Below are positions 37,244 through 45,940 of a stretch of 64,000 bases of DNA, in pieces (the first letter of the stretch is position 1; every line of letters starts with the position of its first letter). Where the stretch lies: assembly GCF_003722315.1 (NCBI RefSeq), contig NZ_CP033580.1, forward strand, positions 1,859,001 to 1,923,000. The letters are read 5' to 3'. The position numbers and the translations under genes were made by a program. Under the pieces are notes generated by a model that was given only the letters and a program-made list of their open reading frames with translations, searched no databases and was not told the origin of the DNA. This DNA is from Thermoanaerobacter ethanolicus JW 200. Its GTDB lineage: Bacteria > Bacillota > Thermoanaerobacteria > Thermoanaerobacterales > Thermoanaerobacteraceae.

Positions 37244-38023
37244 CTAAATTAAGTACTGAAAAATAAAGTATATGAAAGGAGAAACAAATAAAATACTATC
37301 AAATCTATCTAAAATTCCTCCATGGCCAGGAATTGTATTTCCAAAATCTTTAATGTAACAATTTCTTTTTATAAAGGAAGCAATTAAATCTCCACATTGA
37401 GCAATCAAACTGCCAAATAAACCTATAATTACAGAAAGATATATACTGACATTCGATTGAGGAAATAACCAAACAAATACAGCACAGCTTATGGTAGAGC
37501 CTATGATTCCTCCAATCGCTCCTTCTATCGTCTTTTTGGGACTGATTGTAGGAGCAAGTTTGTGCTTTCCAAAAAATCTACCGGTAAAATAGGCAAAAGT
37601 ATCTGTCATCCAAGAGACTATAAAAACAAACCATACTATGTACATTCCTTCAGGCATTTCTCTAAGTTTTTGTATGTATAAAAAGAAAAGAGGTATATAA
37701 ATGATTCCCATTAAAGTTAGAGCGTAATCTTTGAGATTATATTTTTTATTAGTCAAAAACAGCAAAAAAAGCATCATTGTGATTATAACTAATACATCTA
37801 CTTTTGCGATTTTACTTTCTAAAAAATATAAAAGGATTGCTGACAAGTATCCAAAAATTTTTACAGGCCGTACCCCAATATTTTTTGTAGCATTATAAAA
37901 TTCATTAAGTCCTAATATGCTTACTAAAACTAATGCAATTTTAAGCATATTTCCCCCTTTTATTAAAATGAAAAATAAAATTGGCAAGCCTACTATCGCA
38001 CTTATAACTCTTGTTTTTAGCAT
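37244..38023 (-). CDS. cdsA: Phosphatidate cytidylyltransferase
   Basis: CdsA makes CDP-diacylglycerol from phosphatidate and CTP, the branch point to all phospholipids. The 259 residues are nearly all hydrophobic, with about eight helices, and the C-terminal signature is present (KRNCYIKDFGNTIPGHGGILDRFDS), with DTFAYFTGRFFGKHKLAPTISPKKTIEG before it. The product feeds PgsA, encoded at about 10 kb in this window. It follows uppS by 19 bases, with an AGGAGTGG site. Confidence 0.96.
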   Translation of the reverse strand: MLKTRVISAIVGLPILFFILIKGGNMLKIALVLVSILGLNEFYNATKNIGVRPVKIFGYLSAILLYFLESKIAKVDVLVIITMMLFLLFLTNKKYNLKDYALTLMGIIYIPLFFLYIQKLREMPEGMYIVWFVFIVSWMTDTFAYFTGRFFGKHKLAPTISPKKTIEGAIGGIIGSTISCAVFVWLFPQSNVSIYLSVIIGLFGSLIAQCGDLIASFIKRNCYIKDFGNTIPGHGGILDRFDSILFVSPFIYFIFQYLI

Positions 38024-38042
38024 ATTTATTTACCACTCCTTA

Positions 38043-38792
38043 CTATACTCCCCCAAATCTTCTTTGGCGAGTTTGGTAATACAATATTGCTTCAATAAGA
38101 TGTTCTTTGCCAAAATCCGGCCACAGTACCTCTGTAAACCAAAGCTCAGAATAAGCAGATTGCCATAATAAGAAATTGCTCAATCTTTTTTCTCCACTTG
38201 TTCTTATTATAAGATCTGGATCTGGCTGGTTTTTAGTATACAAATTTTCACTTATAGTTTGTTCTGTAATTTCCTCAATGGACAATTCTTTATTTAAAAT
38301 CTTTGTGCAAATTTTTTTCACAGCCTTTACTATTTCATCTCTTCCGCCATAATTTAACGCTATATTAAGTACAAGGCCAGAGTTGTTTTTTGTTACATTT
38401 TGCGCCCGATCTATTTCAATTTTACACTTCTCTGGTAAAACAGAAATATCCCCTATGAAGTTAATCAATACATTATTTTTATTCAATTCATCTACTTCTT
38501 TAGAGAGATATTCAACGAGTAAATCCATTAAAAAATTTACTTCTTCTTTAGGTCTTTTCCAGTTTTCAGTTGAAAAAGCGTATAAAGTTAAATATTTTAT
38601 CCCTAATTCTCTAGAGGCTTTTACAACCTCTCTTACAGCATTAACACCAGCTTTATGGCCATAAAATCTCATCATCCCTCTTTTTTGAGCCCATCTTCCA
38701 TTTCCATCCATGATAATACCTATGTGAATAGGCAATTTATTTTTATCAATCTTGTCACTCAAGTCTCTATTTTTTTGTCTAAAAAACACCAT
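38043..38792 (-). CDS. uppS: Undecaprenyl diphosphate synthase
   Basis: UppS condenses isoprenyl units to the C55 lipid carrier for peptidoglycan and teichoic acids. The 249 residues carry [24 protein letters not shown] with the catalytic aspartate D29, and the late [23 protein letters not shown] segment. The GGAGG site is strong. A GC-rich hairpin lies 20 bases upstream, between this gene and a small unknown ORF. The flow dxr-ispG-uppS-cdsA brings the lipid-carrier pathway together. Confidence 0.97.
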   Translation of the reverse strand: MVFFRQKNRDLSDKIDKNKLPIHIGIIMDGNGRWAQKRGMMRFYGHKAGVNAVREVVKASRELGIKYLTLYAFSTENWKRPKEEVNFLMDLLVEYLSKEVDELNKNNVLINFIGDISVLPEKCKIEIDRAQNVTKNNSGLVLNIALNYGGRDEIVKAVKKICTKILNKELSIEEITEQTISENLYTKNQPDPDLIIRTSGEKRLSNFLLWQSAYSELWFTEVLWPDFGKEHLIEAILYYQTRQRRFGGV

Positions 38793-38820
38793 TTATTTTC
38801 CTCCTCATTTTATAAGGGCA

Positions 38821-38838
38821 CCCCCTCGTCAGAGGGGG
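38821..38838 (-). repeat. GC-rich hairpin between small ORF and uppS
   Basis: Seven G-C-rich pairs (38821-38827 with 38832-38838) and a four-base loop, two bases from the end of the small ORF at 38840. No U-run follows, so it looks like an RNA-stability or processing hairpin. Confidence 0.55.
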
Positions 38839-38839
38839 A

Positions 38840-39025
38840 TTAAATTCTAATAACAGTAATTTCAAGAATGTTATTTTGTTCTTTTATCCTGGCAACTTTT
38901 AAACGAGAACCCTCATATTTAAAAATAGATTTTGTCTCTACAACGTTAAATTTTAAGTCCTTAGGTAATTTTTCTATTATTTTATGTAAATCCATTCCTA
39001 TAAAATTATTATAATAATCTGTCAA
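38840..39025 (-). CDS. Small conserved-looking unknown protein between frr and uppS
   Basis: A 61-residue protein I do not recognise. It has no signal peptide or membrane helix. The middle is basic and ends in [18 protein letters not shown], which looks like a small beta-rich domain. It overlaps the frr stop by four bases (TTGA), starting at TTG 39025, with AAAGGAG 11 bases upstream; a later ATG (38995) has no spaced site. The tight packing, the overlap and the clean codon use support a real gene. Bacillus has no gene at this spot. Confidence 0.65.
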   Translation of the reverse strand: MTDYYNNFIGMDLHKIIEKLPKDLKFNVVETKSIFKYEGSRLKVARIKEQNNILEITVIRI

Positions 39026-39576
39026 ATTTCCATTATCTCCTTTTCTTTAGCTTCCACCGCTTTGTCTATCTCTTTAATATATTTGTCAGTTAATTTTTGA
39101 ATTTCTTCTTCTCTCTTTTTTCTTTCATCTTCCGAAATTTCGCCGTTTTTTTCCATCTTTTTTACAGCATCATTAGCATCTCTTCTTATTTGCCTTACTG
39201 CTACTTTTGCCTCTTCTGCTTTTTTATGAACTAACTTTACCAATTCTTTTCTTCTTTCTTCAGTCAATTCAGGAAAAACTAATCTTAACACTTTACCGTC
39301 AGAAACTGGATTAATTCCTAAATCTGATTTCTGTATTGCTTTTTCAATATCGCTTATTTTTGAAACATCCCACGGTTGTACAACTAGTACTCTTGGCTCC
39401 GGAGCTGTAATGGTGGCTAATCTGTTAAGAGGAGTTGGAGTACCATAATAATCTACCATAATTCGGTCAAGTAGTGCAGGATTTGCTCTACCTGCTCTTA
39501 TAGCAGCTAATTCGTTTTTTAAAACGCTCAAAGATTTTTGCATTTTTTCTTCGCTAGCTTTTAAATAATCACTCAT
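39022..39576 (-). CDS. frr: Ribosome recycling factor
   Basis: RRF splits the post-termination ribosome together with EF-G. It is 184 residues, the normal size, with [32 protein letters not shown] and the [37 protein letters not shown] stretch that form the two domains. Its ATG has AAGGAGGTTTAAGT and is two bases from pyrH. This pyrH-frr-uppS order is standard in Firmicutes. Confidence 0.98.
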   Translation of the reverse strand: MSDYLKASEEKMQKSLSVLKNELAAIRAGRANPALLDRIMVDYYGTPTPLNRLATITAPEPRVLVVQPWDVSKISDIEKAIQKSDLGINPVSDGKVLRLVFPELTEERRKELVKLVHKKAEEAKVAVRQIRRDANDAVKKMEKNGEISEDERKKREEEIQKLTDKYIKEIDKAVEAKEKEIMEI

Positions 39577-39578
39577 AC

Positions 39579-40307
<729 letters not shown>

Positions 40308-40361
40308 TTATAAGTTCTATAAAAATTTTGAAAATCCTTCTTAATCTTTTAAGTAATTTAT

Positions 40362-40385
40362 AAAAATGGGACACAACCGTGTCCC
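40362..40385 (-). terminator. Terminator after rpsB-tsf
   Basis: A 7-bp GC-rich stem (40368-40374 with 40379-40385), a four-base loop, and UUUUU on the minus strand (40366-40362). It lies 25 bases after the tsf stop. Confidence 0.8.
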
Positions 40386-40409
40386 TATGTGGTTGCCTAT
40401 TTAATTTTA

Positions 40410-41024
40410 TTACTCATTTGAGGAAGTTTCAATACCTTCTCCTCTTTCAAATCTGACAAATCTTCTTATTACAATGTTTTCTCCTAATTTTGCAATCGTC
40501 TCATTTAACAAATCTTTCACTGTTTTTTCTGGGTCTCTAATGTATTCTTGTTCTAACAAGCAATTCTCTTTGTAAAATTTTTCAATACGTCCTTCAACTA
40601 TTCTATCTACGACATTTTGGGGTTTCCCTTCATTTAACGCCTGTGCTTTTAAAATTTCTCTTTCTTTTTCCAAAACAGCTTGTGGCACATCTTCACGAGA
40701 AATATACTTTGGATTTGCGGCAGCAATTTGCATGCATATTTCTTTAACAAAATTTTTAAATTCATCAGTATTTGCAACAAAATCTGTCTCACAATTTACT
40801 TCTACTAAAACCCCTATTCTTCCACCACTGTGTATGTAGGCATCAACTAAGCCTTCATTAGCAACTCTACCTGCTTTTTTAGCAGCAGCAGCCAATCCCT
40901 TCTCTCTTAAAATATCTATGGCCTTTTCCATATCTCCATTTGCTTCCATTAAAGCTTTTTTACAATCCATCATTCCAGCGCCAGTTCGTTCTCTTAATTC
41001 TTTAACAGCTTGTGCTGATATCAT
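40410..41024 (-). CDS. tsf: Translation elongation factor Ts
   Basis: EF-Ts is the nucleotide-exchange factor for EF-Tu. With ATG 41024 it has 204 residues, the short form common in thermophiles and Clostridia, where the second core domain is reduced. It begins [30 protein letters not shown] and has [19 protein letters not shown]. The AAGGAGG site lies before this ATG; a frame extending to 41153 would overlap rpsB and has no site. It is co-transcribed with rpsB, with an 11-bp hairpin in the gap. Confidence 0.97.
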   Translation of the reverse strand: MISAQAVKELRERTGAGMMDCKKALMEANGDMEKAIDILREKGLAAAAKKAGRVANEGLVDAYIHSGGRIGVLVEVNCETDFVANTDEFKNFVKEICMQIAAANPKYISREDVPQAVLEKEREILKAQALNEGKPQNVVDRIVEGRIEKFYKENCLLEQEYIRDPEKTVKDLLNETIAKLGENIVIRRFVRFERGEGIETSSNE

Positions 41025-41062
41025 TAGAAAAACCTCCTTAGATAATGATAAATGATATACAA

Positions 41063-41098
41063 TAGTGGTAAGGAGCTTTGCCTTTTTCCTTACCACTA
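41063..41098 (-). repeat. 11-bp hairpin between rpsB and tsf
   Basis: Perfect inverted copies at 41063-41073 and 41088-41098 with a 14-base loop. There is no U-run, so it is likely to tune the rpsB to tsf ratio or stop decay rather than end transcription. Confidence 0.65.
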
Positions 41099-41109
41099 GA
41101 CCAAAATTT

Positions 41110-41817
41110 TCACTCTTCTGAAGCAGCAAATTGTTCGCCTTGATTGCCTTCAATCACTGCATCTGCAATCTTTGAAGTAATAAGCTTGACAGCTCTTATA
41201 GCATCATCATTTCCTGGAATAGGATAATCGATTAGCTCAGGATCGCAATTGGTATCTACAATAGCTACAATTGGTATTTCCAAGCTTCGAGCTTCTGCCA
41301 CAGCGATAGCTTCTTTTTTGGGGTCAACTATGAATAAAGCGGAAGGCAGAGACTGCATATTCTCTATTCCGCCCAAAAATTTCTGCAATCTTTCCTTTTC
41401 TTTTCTAAGTTTTATTACCTCTTTTTTAGGAAGAACATCAAAAGTTCCATCTTCCTCCATTTTTTTAAGTTCTTTTAATCGTTGAATCCTTCCTCTAATT
41501 GTTTTAAAATTAGTTAGGGTTCCACCTAACCACCTTTGATTTACATAAAACATACCACATCTTTCTGCTTCTTCCTTAATAGAATCCTGAGCCTGTTTCT
41601 TGGTCCCAACAAAAAGAATAGTGCCTCCTTCCATGGCCAACTTTTTGACAAATTCATAAGCTTGTTCCAGTTTTTCTACCGTTTGTTGTAAATCAATGAT
41701 GTAAATTCCATTTCTTTCTGTAAAAATATAAGGAGCCATTTTAGGGTTCCATCTTCTTGTTTGATGACCAAAATGTACCCCTGCCTCTAATAACTGCTTC
41801 ATTGAAATTACCGACAT
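41110..41817 (-). CDS. rpsB: Ribosomal protein S2
   Basis: S2 joins the 30S subunit late and binds S1. The 235 residues start [31 protein letters not shown] and contain [19 protein letters not shown] and [32 protein letters not shown], all family hallmarks. The C-terminal extension is short. AGGAGGTG lies six bases before the ATG. It has a consensus promoter and a hundred-base leader with a strong hairpin, although it also directly follows the flagellar operon on the same strand. Confidence 0.98.
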   Translation of the reverse strand: MSVISMKQLLEAGVHFGHQTRRWNPKMAPYIFTERNGIYIIDLQQTVEKLEQAYEFVKKLAMEGGTILFVGTKKQAQDSIKEEAERCGMFYVNQRWLGGTLTNFKTIRGRIQRLKELKKMEEDGTFDVLPKKEVIKLRKEKERLQKFLGGIENMQSLPSALFIVDPKKEAIAVAEARSLEIPIVAIVDTNCDPELIDYPIPGNDDAIRAVKLITSKIADAVIEGNQGEQFAASEE

Positions 41818-41844
41818 ACATTACACCTCCTATGGTTATTCCTC

Positions 41845-41902
41845 CGCCTAAATCCTCTTGCAAAAAGACCTTTTCAGGCACCCTTTTTGCAATCATTAGG
41901 CG
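41845..41902 (-). promoter_or_regulatory. Structured leader of rpsB (candidate autoregulatory RNA)
   Basis: Two nested perfect stems, 7 bp (41845-41851 with 41896-41902) and 10 bp (41858-41867 with 41883-41892), are separated by an uneven internal loop of 6 and 3 bases. The top loop can form CCU/AGG closed by GAAA. It begins about 17 bases after the predicted start of transcription and ends 27 bases before the ATG. Confidence 0.65.
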
Positions 41903-41925
41903 TGTGTTATTGACTGACAATGAAT

Positions 41926-41954
41926 ACTATATTATATATTTTGCTAAATGTCAA
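41926..41954 (-). promoter_or_regulatory. Sigma-A promoter of rpsB-tsf
   Basis: TTGACA (41954-41949), a 17-base spacer and TATAGT (41931-41926) on the minus strand, starting eight bases after the stop of the last flagellar-operon gene. Confidence 0.85.
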
Positions 41955-41961
41955 TATATTA

Positions 41962-42246
41962 TCACACTTTTATGTCTAAATGGCCTATGTTTTTTTTACG
42001 TTTTTTATCCTTATCTTTTTCCTGCTTATTTTTTTGTTCAGAGTTTCGACGATCTTTTATAAGAGTTTTTTCTGTTTTCTCGAGTTCATTAGGCTTTGTC
42101 TTCTTTATTTCATTTTCTCTATTAGAAAGGGTTGTTATTTGCTGAGAATAAATGATAGGCTTTTGAAGGTCAATTTGTTTCAAATTTCCTACCTCTACAG
42201 TACGGGGTAGAATAGATTTTAAATCAATAGGGACATTGGAGGACAT
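41962..42246 (-). CDS. Small lysine-rich unknown protein at the end of the flagellar operon
   Basis: A 94-residue protein I do not recognise. The N-terminal 50 residues are mixed (SNVPIDLKSILPRTVEVGNLKQIDLQKP), and the rest is very rich in lysine, glutamate and asparagine, probably disordered and charged, ending KRKKNIGHLDIKV. There is no signal peptide or membrane helix. ATG 42246 is nine bases after AAGGAG; the ATG at 42255 touches that site. It lies 14 bases after fapA, so it belongs to the motility operon. Bacillus has swrB near sigD, but I see no similarity to it. Confidence 0.7.
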   Translation of the reverse strand: MSSNVPIDLKSILPRTVEVGNLKQIDLQKPIIYSQQITTLSNRENEIKKTKPNELEKTEKTLIKDRRNSEQKNKQEKDKDKKRKKNIGHLDIKV

Positions 42247-42259
42247 AAAATTCATCTCC

Positions 42260-43624
42260 TTATTTTAGAGGAAAAAATTTTATTTCTTCCTCATTTTTTA
42301 TAAACATAGCATATTTAATAGGTTCTTGTATTTTTAAAGTCACGTCATCAATGACGAGTTTAGTTCCTGGAAATATTGTATCAAAAACTTTTATAATTCC
42401 AATACTAGAACTTTTTATTTCCTCCTTTAAAGAATTTAATTCCTCACTTAGACGATGATTTAGAGAAATTAAATCTTGGAAAGATTTTTTAGCTTTATGA
42501 TAAATCTCTTCTTTATCAGGAGGTAAGTTTTCGATTTTTTCTATGTACTTAAGAATTTTTCCTATTTTTTCTAATTGGGCATTGTTTTGTTCTATTTGAC
42601 AAGTTAATTCCGCTATTTTCAGTCTCTTTTGAGGCAGTATACCTACTTGTAATTCTGTATACGTTCCCATTTTTGAACCAATATTTGCCGCTGAAATTTC
42701 TCTTGCAGCTACAATTTTACTGCCAATAATTTGGCTTTTATTTCCTAAAAGTTTTACACTTCCTCCTGCTTTTACATCGCAATAAATTATCGCTTCACTG
42801 TATATATCTTCTCCGGCTTCTACACTGCAGTTTTGTAAATACTTTGCTGTAATATTTCCTTCTGCGATAATTTTTGCCCTTCCAGCGCCCTGTACTCCTT
42901 TATGAATACTGATATTCCCTTTTGCTATTATAGTGGCTGCTTCCACTACTCCAAAAATTTCTATATTACCTTCACTTTCAACAGTAAAACCTGATTTAAC
43001 ATTTCCAGTAATTTTTACACTTGCTACCGTTTTTATGTTTCCTACAGAAGTGTCGACTTCTTTTACTTCCAAAAGAGTATGTACTTCTATTTTGTTGTTT
43101 AAAACCACAATATGGCCATCTACAGCAGCTACAAGCTTATCCTCATCAATATAAGTATTTTTTCCAAGAGGAAGTCTTACATCTTTGCCGCCTAGAGCAT
43201 CAACTTTTTGTCCAAAAACATTAATTCCTGGTTGTCCTTCAGTAGGATTTATTTTTCGAGCTATTATTTGGCCCTTTTTAACGTTTTTAAACAAGTCCAA
43301 ATTTTTATAGTCTACACTTCCGTCCTCCAAAATTTTTGGGGTTGCAGCACTTTCTACGTCTATCTCAAAAATTATCTTTCCATCTTCTCCATTTATAGGC
43401 TTTTTACCTTCTGCAATTAATACACCTTTTACCTTTTTCAAATCTTTACAAATATTATCTATAACATCGAATTTTATTCCATATACTATATTATGTTTTG
43501 CTATTTCTTGTAATAAAACTTCTTTATTAATACTAATGCCATTGGGGTCTTCAATTAAAGTCAAATAAGCTTGTTGTTTATCTCTTGATACGTCAACAAG
43601 TACTTTATACTTTTTTTCATCCAT
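42260..43624 (-). CDS. fapA: FapA family protein (DUF342)
   Basis: A 454-residue DUF342/FapA protein. It has an N-terminal mixed domain, a central run of short repeats like a beta-helix (about 190-320: VASVKITGNVKSGFTVESEGNIEIFGVVEAATIIAKGNI), a coiled coil at about 340-405 and a C-terminal beta domain. FapA proteins are polymerising cytoskeletal relatives linked to cell polarity and motility in other bacteria; the role here is inferred. It follows sigD by 15 bases, its usual place in clostridial flagellar operons. Confidence 0.85.
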   Translation of the reverse strand: MDEKKYKVLVDVSRDKQQAYLTLIEDPNGISINKEVLLQEIAKHNIVYGIKFDVIDNICKDLKKVKGVLIAEGKKPINGEDGKIIFEIDVESAATPKILEDGSVDYKNLDLFKNVKKGQIIARKINPTEGQPGINVFGQKVDALGGKDVRLPLGKNTYIDEDKLVAAVDGHIVVLNNKIEVHTLLEVKEVDTSVGNIKTVASVKITGNVKSGFTVESEGNIEIFGVVEAATIIAKGNISIHKGVQGAGRAKIIAEGNITAKYLQNCSVEAGEDIYSEAIIYCDVKAGGSVKLLGNKSQIIGSKIVAAREISAANIGSKMGTYTELQVGILPQKRLKIAELTCQIEQNNAQLEKIGKILKYIEKIENLPPDKEEIYHKAKKSFQDLISLNHRLSEELNSLKEEIKSSSIGIIKVFDTIFPGTKLVIDDVTLKIQEPIKYAMFIKNEEEIKFFPLK

Positions 43625-43639
43625 TTTAAAGCCCCCATT

Positions 43640-44380
43640 TTAAAAGTATTCGCCTAACATTTCCCTTATCCTTTTAATAGCTTTTGTATGAATTTGTGAT
43701 ATTCTAGACTCTGTTAAATTCAAAATTTTGCTTATGTCTTTGTAGTTTAAATCTTCATAATAATACAATGTTATAACTAATCTTTCCTTATCTGGTAAAC
43801 TCTCAATAGCACTTGCTAGCTTTCTTTTTAGTTCTTTGTACAATACTTCTTCTTCTGGATTTTTTAATTCTACATTTGAAATAGCATGTAATTTAAAATT
43901 ATTTTCAATAGCTTCCTCTAAAGAATTAACATTAGAAACATTGATATAACTTAAAGTTTTTAAAACGTCTATTTCATTTAAGCCGCAAGCTTCTGTTATT
44001 TCTTCAACTGTAGGTTCTCTATTATATTTTTGTTGAAGTGTTTCTACGGTTTCTTCTATTTTTTTGTACTTCTTTTTGAGGCTTCGAGGCATCCAATCTT
44101 TTCTTCGCAAATAGTCTATTATTTCTCCTCTTATTCTTAAAGTAGCGTAAGTTTCAAATTTTACACCTTTACTAGGCTGATATTTTTCAATTGCATCGAT
44201 AAGGCCAATTACTCCTTGATTTATTAAGTCTTCATATTCAGATTGAGTAATATCAGAAATAATGAGTTTTTTAACAATATGTTTGACAAGTGGCATATAC
44301 TTGATTATTATTTCATTTCGTAAATTTGGGTCTTTATTAGAATTATAAGTTTTCCATATATCCTCCTCCGCTAATGACAT
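43640..44380 (-). CDS. sigD: RNA polymerase sigma factor SigD/FliA (sigma-28)
   Basis: The sigma factor for late flagellar and chemotaxis genes. The 246 residues include region 2 (NQGVIGLIDAIEKYQPSKGVKFETYATLRIRGEIIDYLRRKDWMPRSLKKK), region 3 and region 4 (NLTESRISQIHTKAIKRIREML); the DWMPRS(L/V)RKK stretch is typical of sigma-28. ATG 44380 is six bases from TGGGGGAA; a TTG at 44395 lies in that site. It is encoded late in the operon it serves, after cheD, giving a built-in delay. No FlgM is visible in the window. Confidence 0.96.
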   Translation of the reverse strand: MSLAEEDIWKTYNSNKDPNLRNEIIIKYMPLVKHIVKKLIISDITQSEYEDLINQGVIGLIDAIEKYQPSKGVKFETYATLRIRGEIIDYLRRKDWMPRSLKKKYKKIEETVETLQQKYNREPTVEEITEACGLNEIDVLKTLSYINVSNVNSLEEAIENNFKLHAISNVELKNPEEEVLYKELKRKLASAIESLPDKERLVITLYYYEDLNYKDISKILNLTESRISQIHTKAIKRIREMLGEYF

Positions 44381-44398
44381 ACAAAATTCCCCCAATTT

Positions 44399-44887
44399 TT
44401 AAATATATTTTATTCCATAACCAATAGTTTTAACTAATAGTCTTCCATCCTCAGAATAAAACTCAATAGTTCTTCCATAATTTCCACCTATATCTTCCGC
44501 AACGATCGGTATACCAAGTTTTCCTAGTACTTCTTTAGTAGCAACTGCGTTTCTTTCTCCTATGTTCATAATGTCAGAATTTATCTTAGAAGAAAACATT
44601 TGCGCTCCTCCAGCAATTTTGCTAATTAACCTTTTGGGATTAGCACCCAATTTTACCATCTCTTCAATCAAAACTTGGATACCGGTATCGGCAAACTTAA
44701 GTTTATTAGAATTATCAGATATTTTGTTACTATAAGGTAACATAATATGTACTAGACCTGATATTTTTGTAATTGGGTCATAAAGAACAATTCCGACACA
44801 AGACCCCAGCCCAATAGTTGTAAGAATTCCTGGGCTTTGTGTGACCTTTGCATCTGCCATTCCAACCCTGTAAATCTTATTTTCCAT
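44399..44887 (-). CDS. cheD: Chemoreceptor glutamine deamidase CheD
   Basis: CheD deamidates receptor glutamines and binds CheC. The 162 residues show the papain-like triad region: T24, C30 in IGLGSCVGIVLYD and H47 in SGLVHIMLP, with the KIAGGAQMF and GGNYGRTIEF motifs. The ATG lies 11 bases inside the end of cheC, so the two partners are made together. CheC binding to CheD, and CheY-P control of it, are known from Bacillus; here they are inferred. Confidence 0.95.
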   Translation of the reverse strand: MENKIYRVGMADAKVTQSPGILTTIGLGSCVGIVLYDPITKISGLVHIMLPYSNKISDNSNKLKFADTGIQVLIEEMVKLGANPKRLISKIAGGAQMFSSKINSDIMNIGERNAVATKEVLGKLGIPIVAEDIGGNYGRTIEFYSEDGRLLVKTIGYGIKYI

Positions 44888-45503
44888 TCACTTCAACTCC
44901 AAGCGCTTTTAGTATTAAATCAAAAGAGTTAATATCTGGTATTAAGAAGAAATCACCTTTTATAAGTTTTTCTCCCTCTATAAATTGGGTCTCAATAAAC
45001 AAAATTTTATCAGAAATTTCTCCATATTTAATAGCCGGAACACTCAAAATTGCTCCTGCCATATCTATACTTATTGCGGGAGGTGAAATTTTCATATTTA
45101 AAGAAGTAAGAGTAGATAATGAGGCTACATAGCTACCCGCCATAATATTTCCTATTTCTTCTAAAGCGGATTTTTCTAACTCATCAAATTCTTCTTTTAC
45201 TTCCAATCCCATGAGGCTCCAAATAAGAGAAGCAGCGCTTTTTATATCAAGTGCAAAAAGAATATTACCCTTTACATCTCCATCTAGATCGAAATAAATA
45301 CCAACAATGATCGTATCAGCAGAGCCAAATATATCTGATACTTCTTGAAAATCTAGAATTTTTACCTTTGGCACTTGCATGTCCACTTTTTTGCCAATCA
45401 TTGTTGAAAGAGCAGTTATAGCATTTCCTGCTCCAATATTTCCTAATTCTTTTAAAATGTCTAAGTACATTTCATTTAATCGGTTAATATCCACATTTCT
45501 CAC
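44877..45503 (-). CDS. cheC: CheY-P phosphatase CheC
   Basis: CheC dephosphorylates CheY-P and regulates CheD. The 208 residues have both phosphatase motifs D/S-x3-E-x2-N: ILKELGNIGAGNAITALSTMIGKK near 15-38 and SALEEIGNIMAGSYVASLSTLT in the second half. Translation starts at GTG 45503, overlapping the cheW stop by four bases. It lies between cheW and cheD, as in Bacillus. FliY, upstream in the operon, has the same fold and may share the work. Confidence 0.95.
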   Translation of the reverse strand: MRNVDINRLNEMYLDILKELGNIGAGNAITALSTMIGKKVDMQVPKVKILDFQEVSDIFGSADTIIVGIYFDLDGDVKGNILFALDIKSAASLIWSLMGLEVKEEFDELEKSALEEIGNIMAGSYVASLSTLTSLNMKISPPAISIDMAGAILSVPAIKYGEISDKILFIETQFIEGEKLIKGDFFLIPDINSFDLILKALGVEVNGK

Positions 45504-45925
45504 ACCCTGACATCTAATAATTTTTTTAAATCTAAAATGAGAAATACCTTATCTTTAATTTTTCCTACTTTGCTGACGAATTTTCCAAATTCGTCAGAAG
45601 CCTCATTAAAAACCAAGTTATCAATATCTTCTTCTGCAATATCAACCACTTCATTAGCATTATCTACAATCATGCCTACTAACATATCGTAAGCCTTTAA
45701 AACCACAATTCTTGTATCTTCATCATACTCTTTTTCAACTAAACCCAATTTTACTCTTAAAGAAATCACAGGAATTATTTCTCCTCTTAAATTTATAACG
45801 CCTTTTACATGACTTTCAGTCTGAGGAACTCTTGTTATAGGCATTACTTTTTCTATAGTCTGCACTTTTTCTATGTTTATTGCATATTCTTCCTCATCAA
45901 TTTTGGCGATAACATATAGGCTCAA
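45500..45925 (-). CDS. cheW: Chemotaxis coupling protein CheW
   Basis: CheW links receptors to CheA at the membrane. The 141 residues form two SH3-like lobes, with YAINIEKVQTIEKVMPITRVPQTESHVKGVINLRGEIIPVISLR as the well-conserved core. The start is TTG 45925, seven bases after GGGAGG. It lies 15 bases after cheA and overlaps cheC by four bases, so it is in a tightly coupled chemotaxis block. Confidence 0.95.
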   Translation of the reverse strand: MSLYVIAKIDEEEYAINIEKVQTIEKVMPITRVPQTESHVKGVINLRGEIIPVISLRVKLGLVEKEYDEDTRIVVLKAYDMLVGMIVDNANEVVDIAEEDIDNLVFNEASDEFGKFVSKVGKIKDKVFLILDLKKLLDVRV

Positions 45926-45940
45926 AATTCTCCCTCCCTG

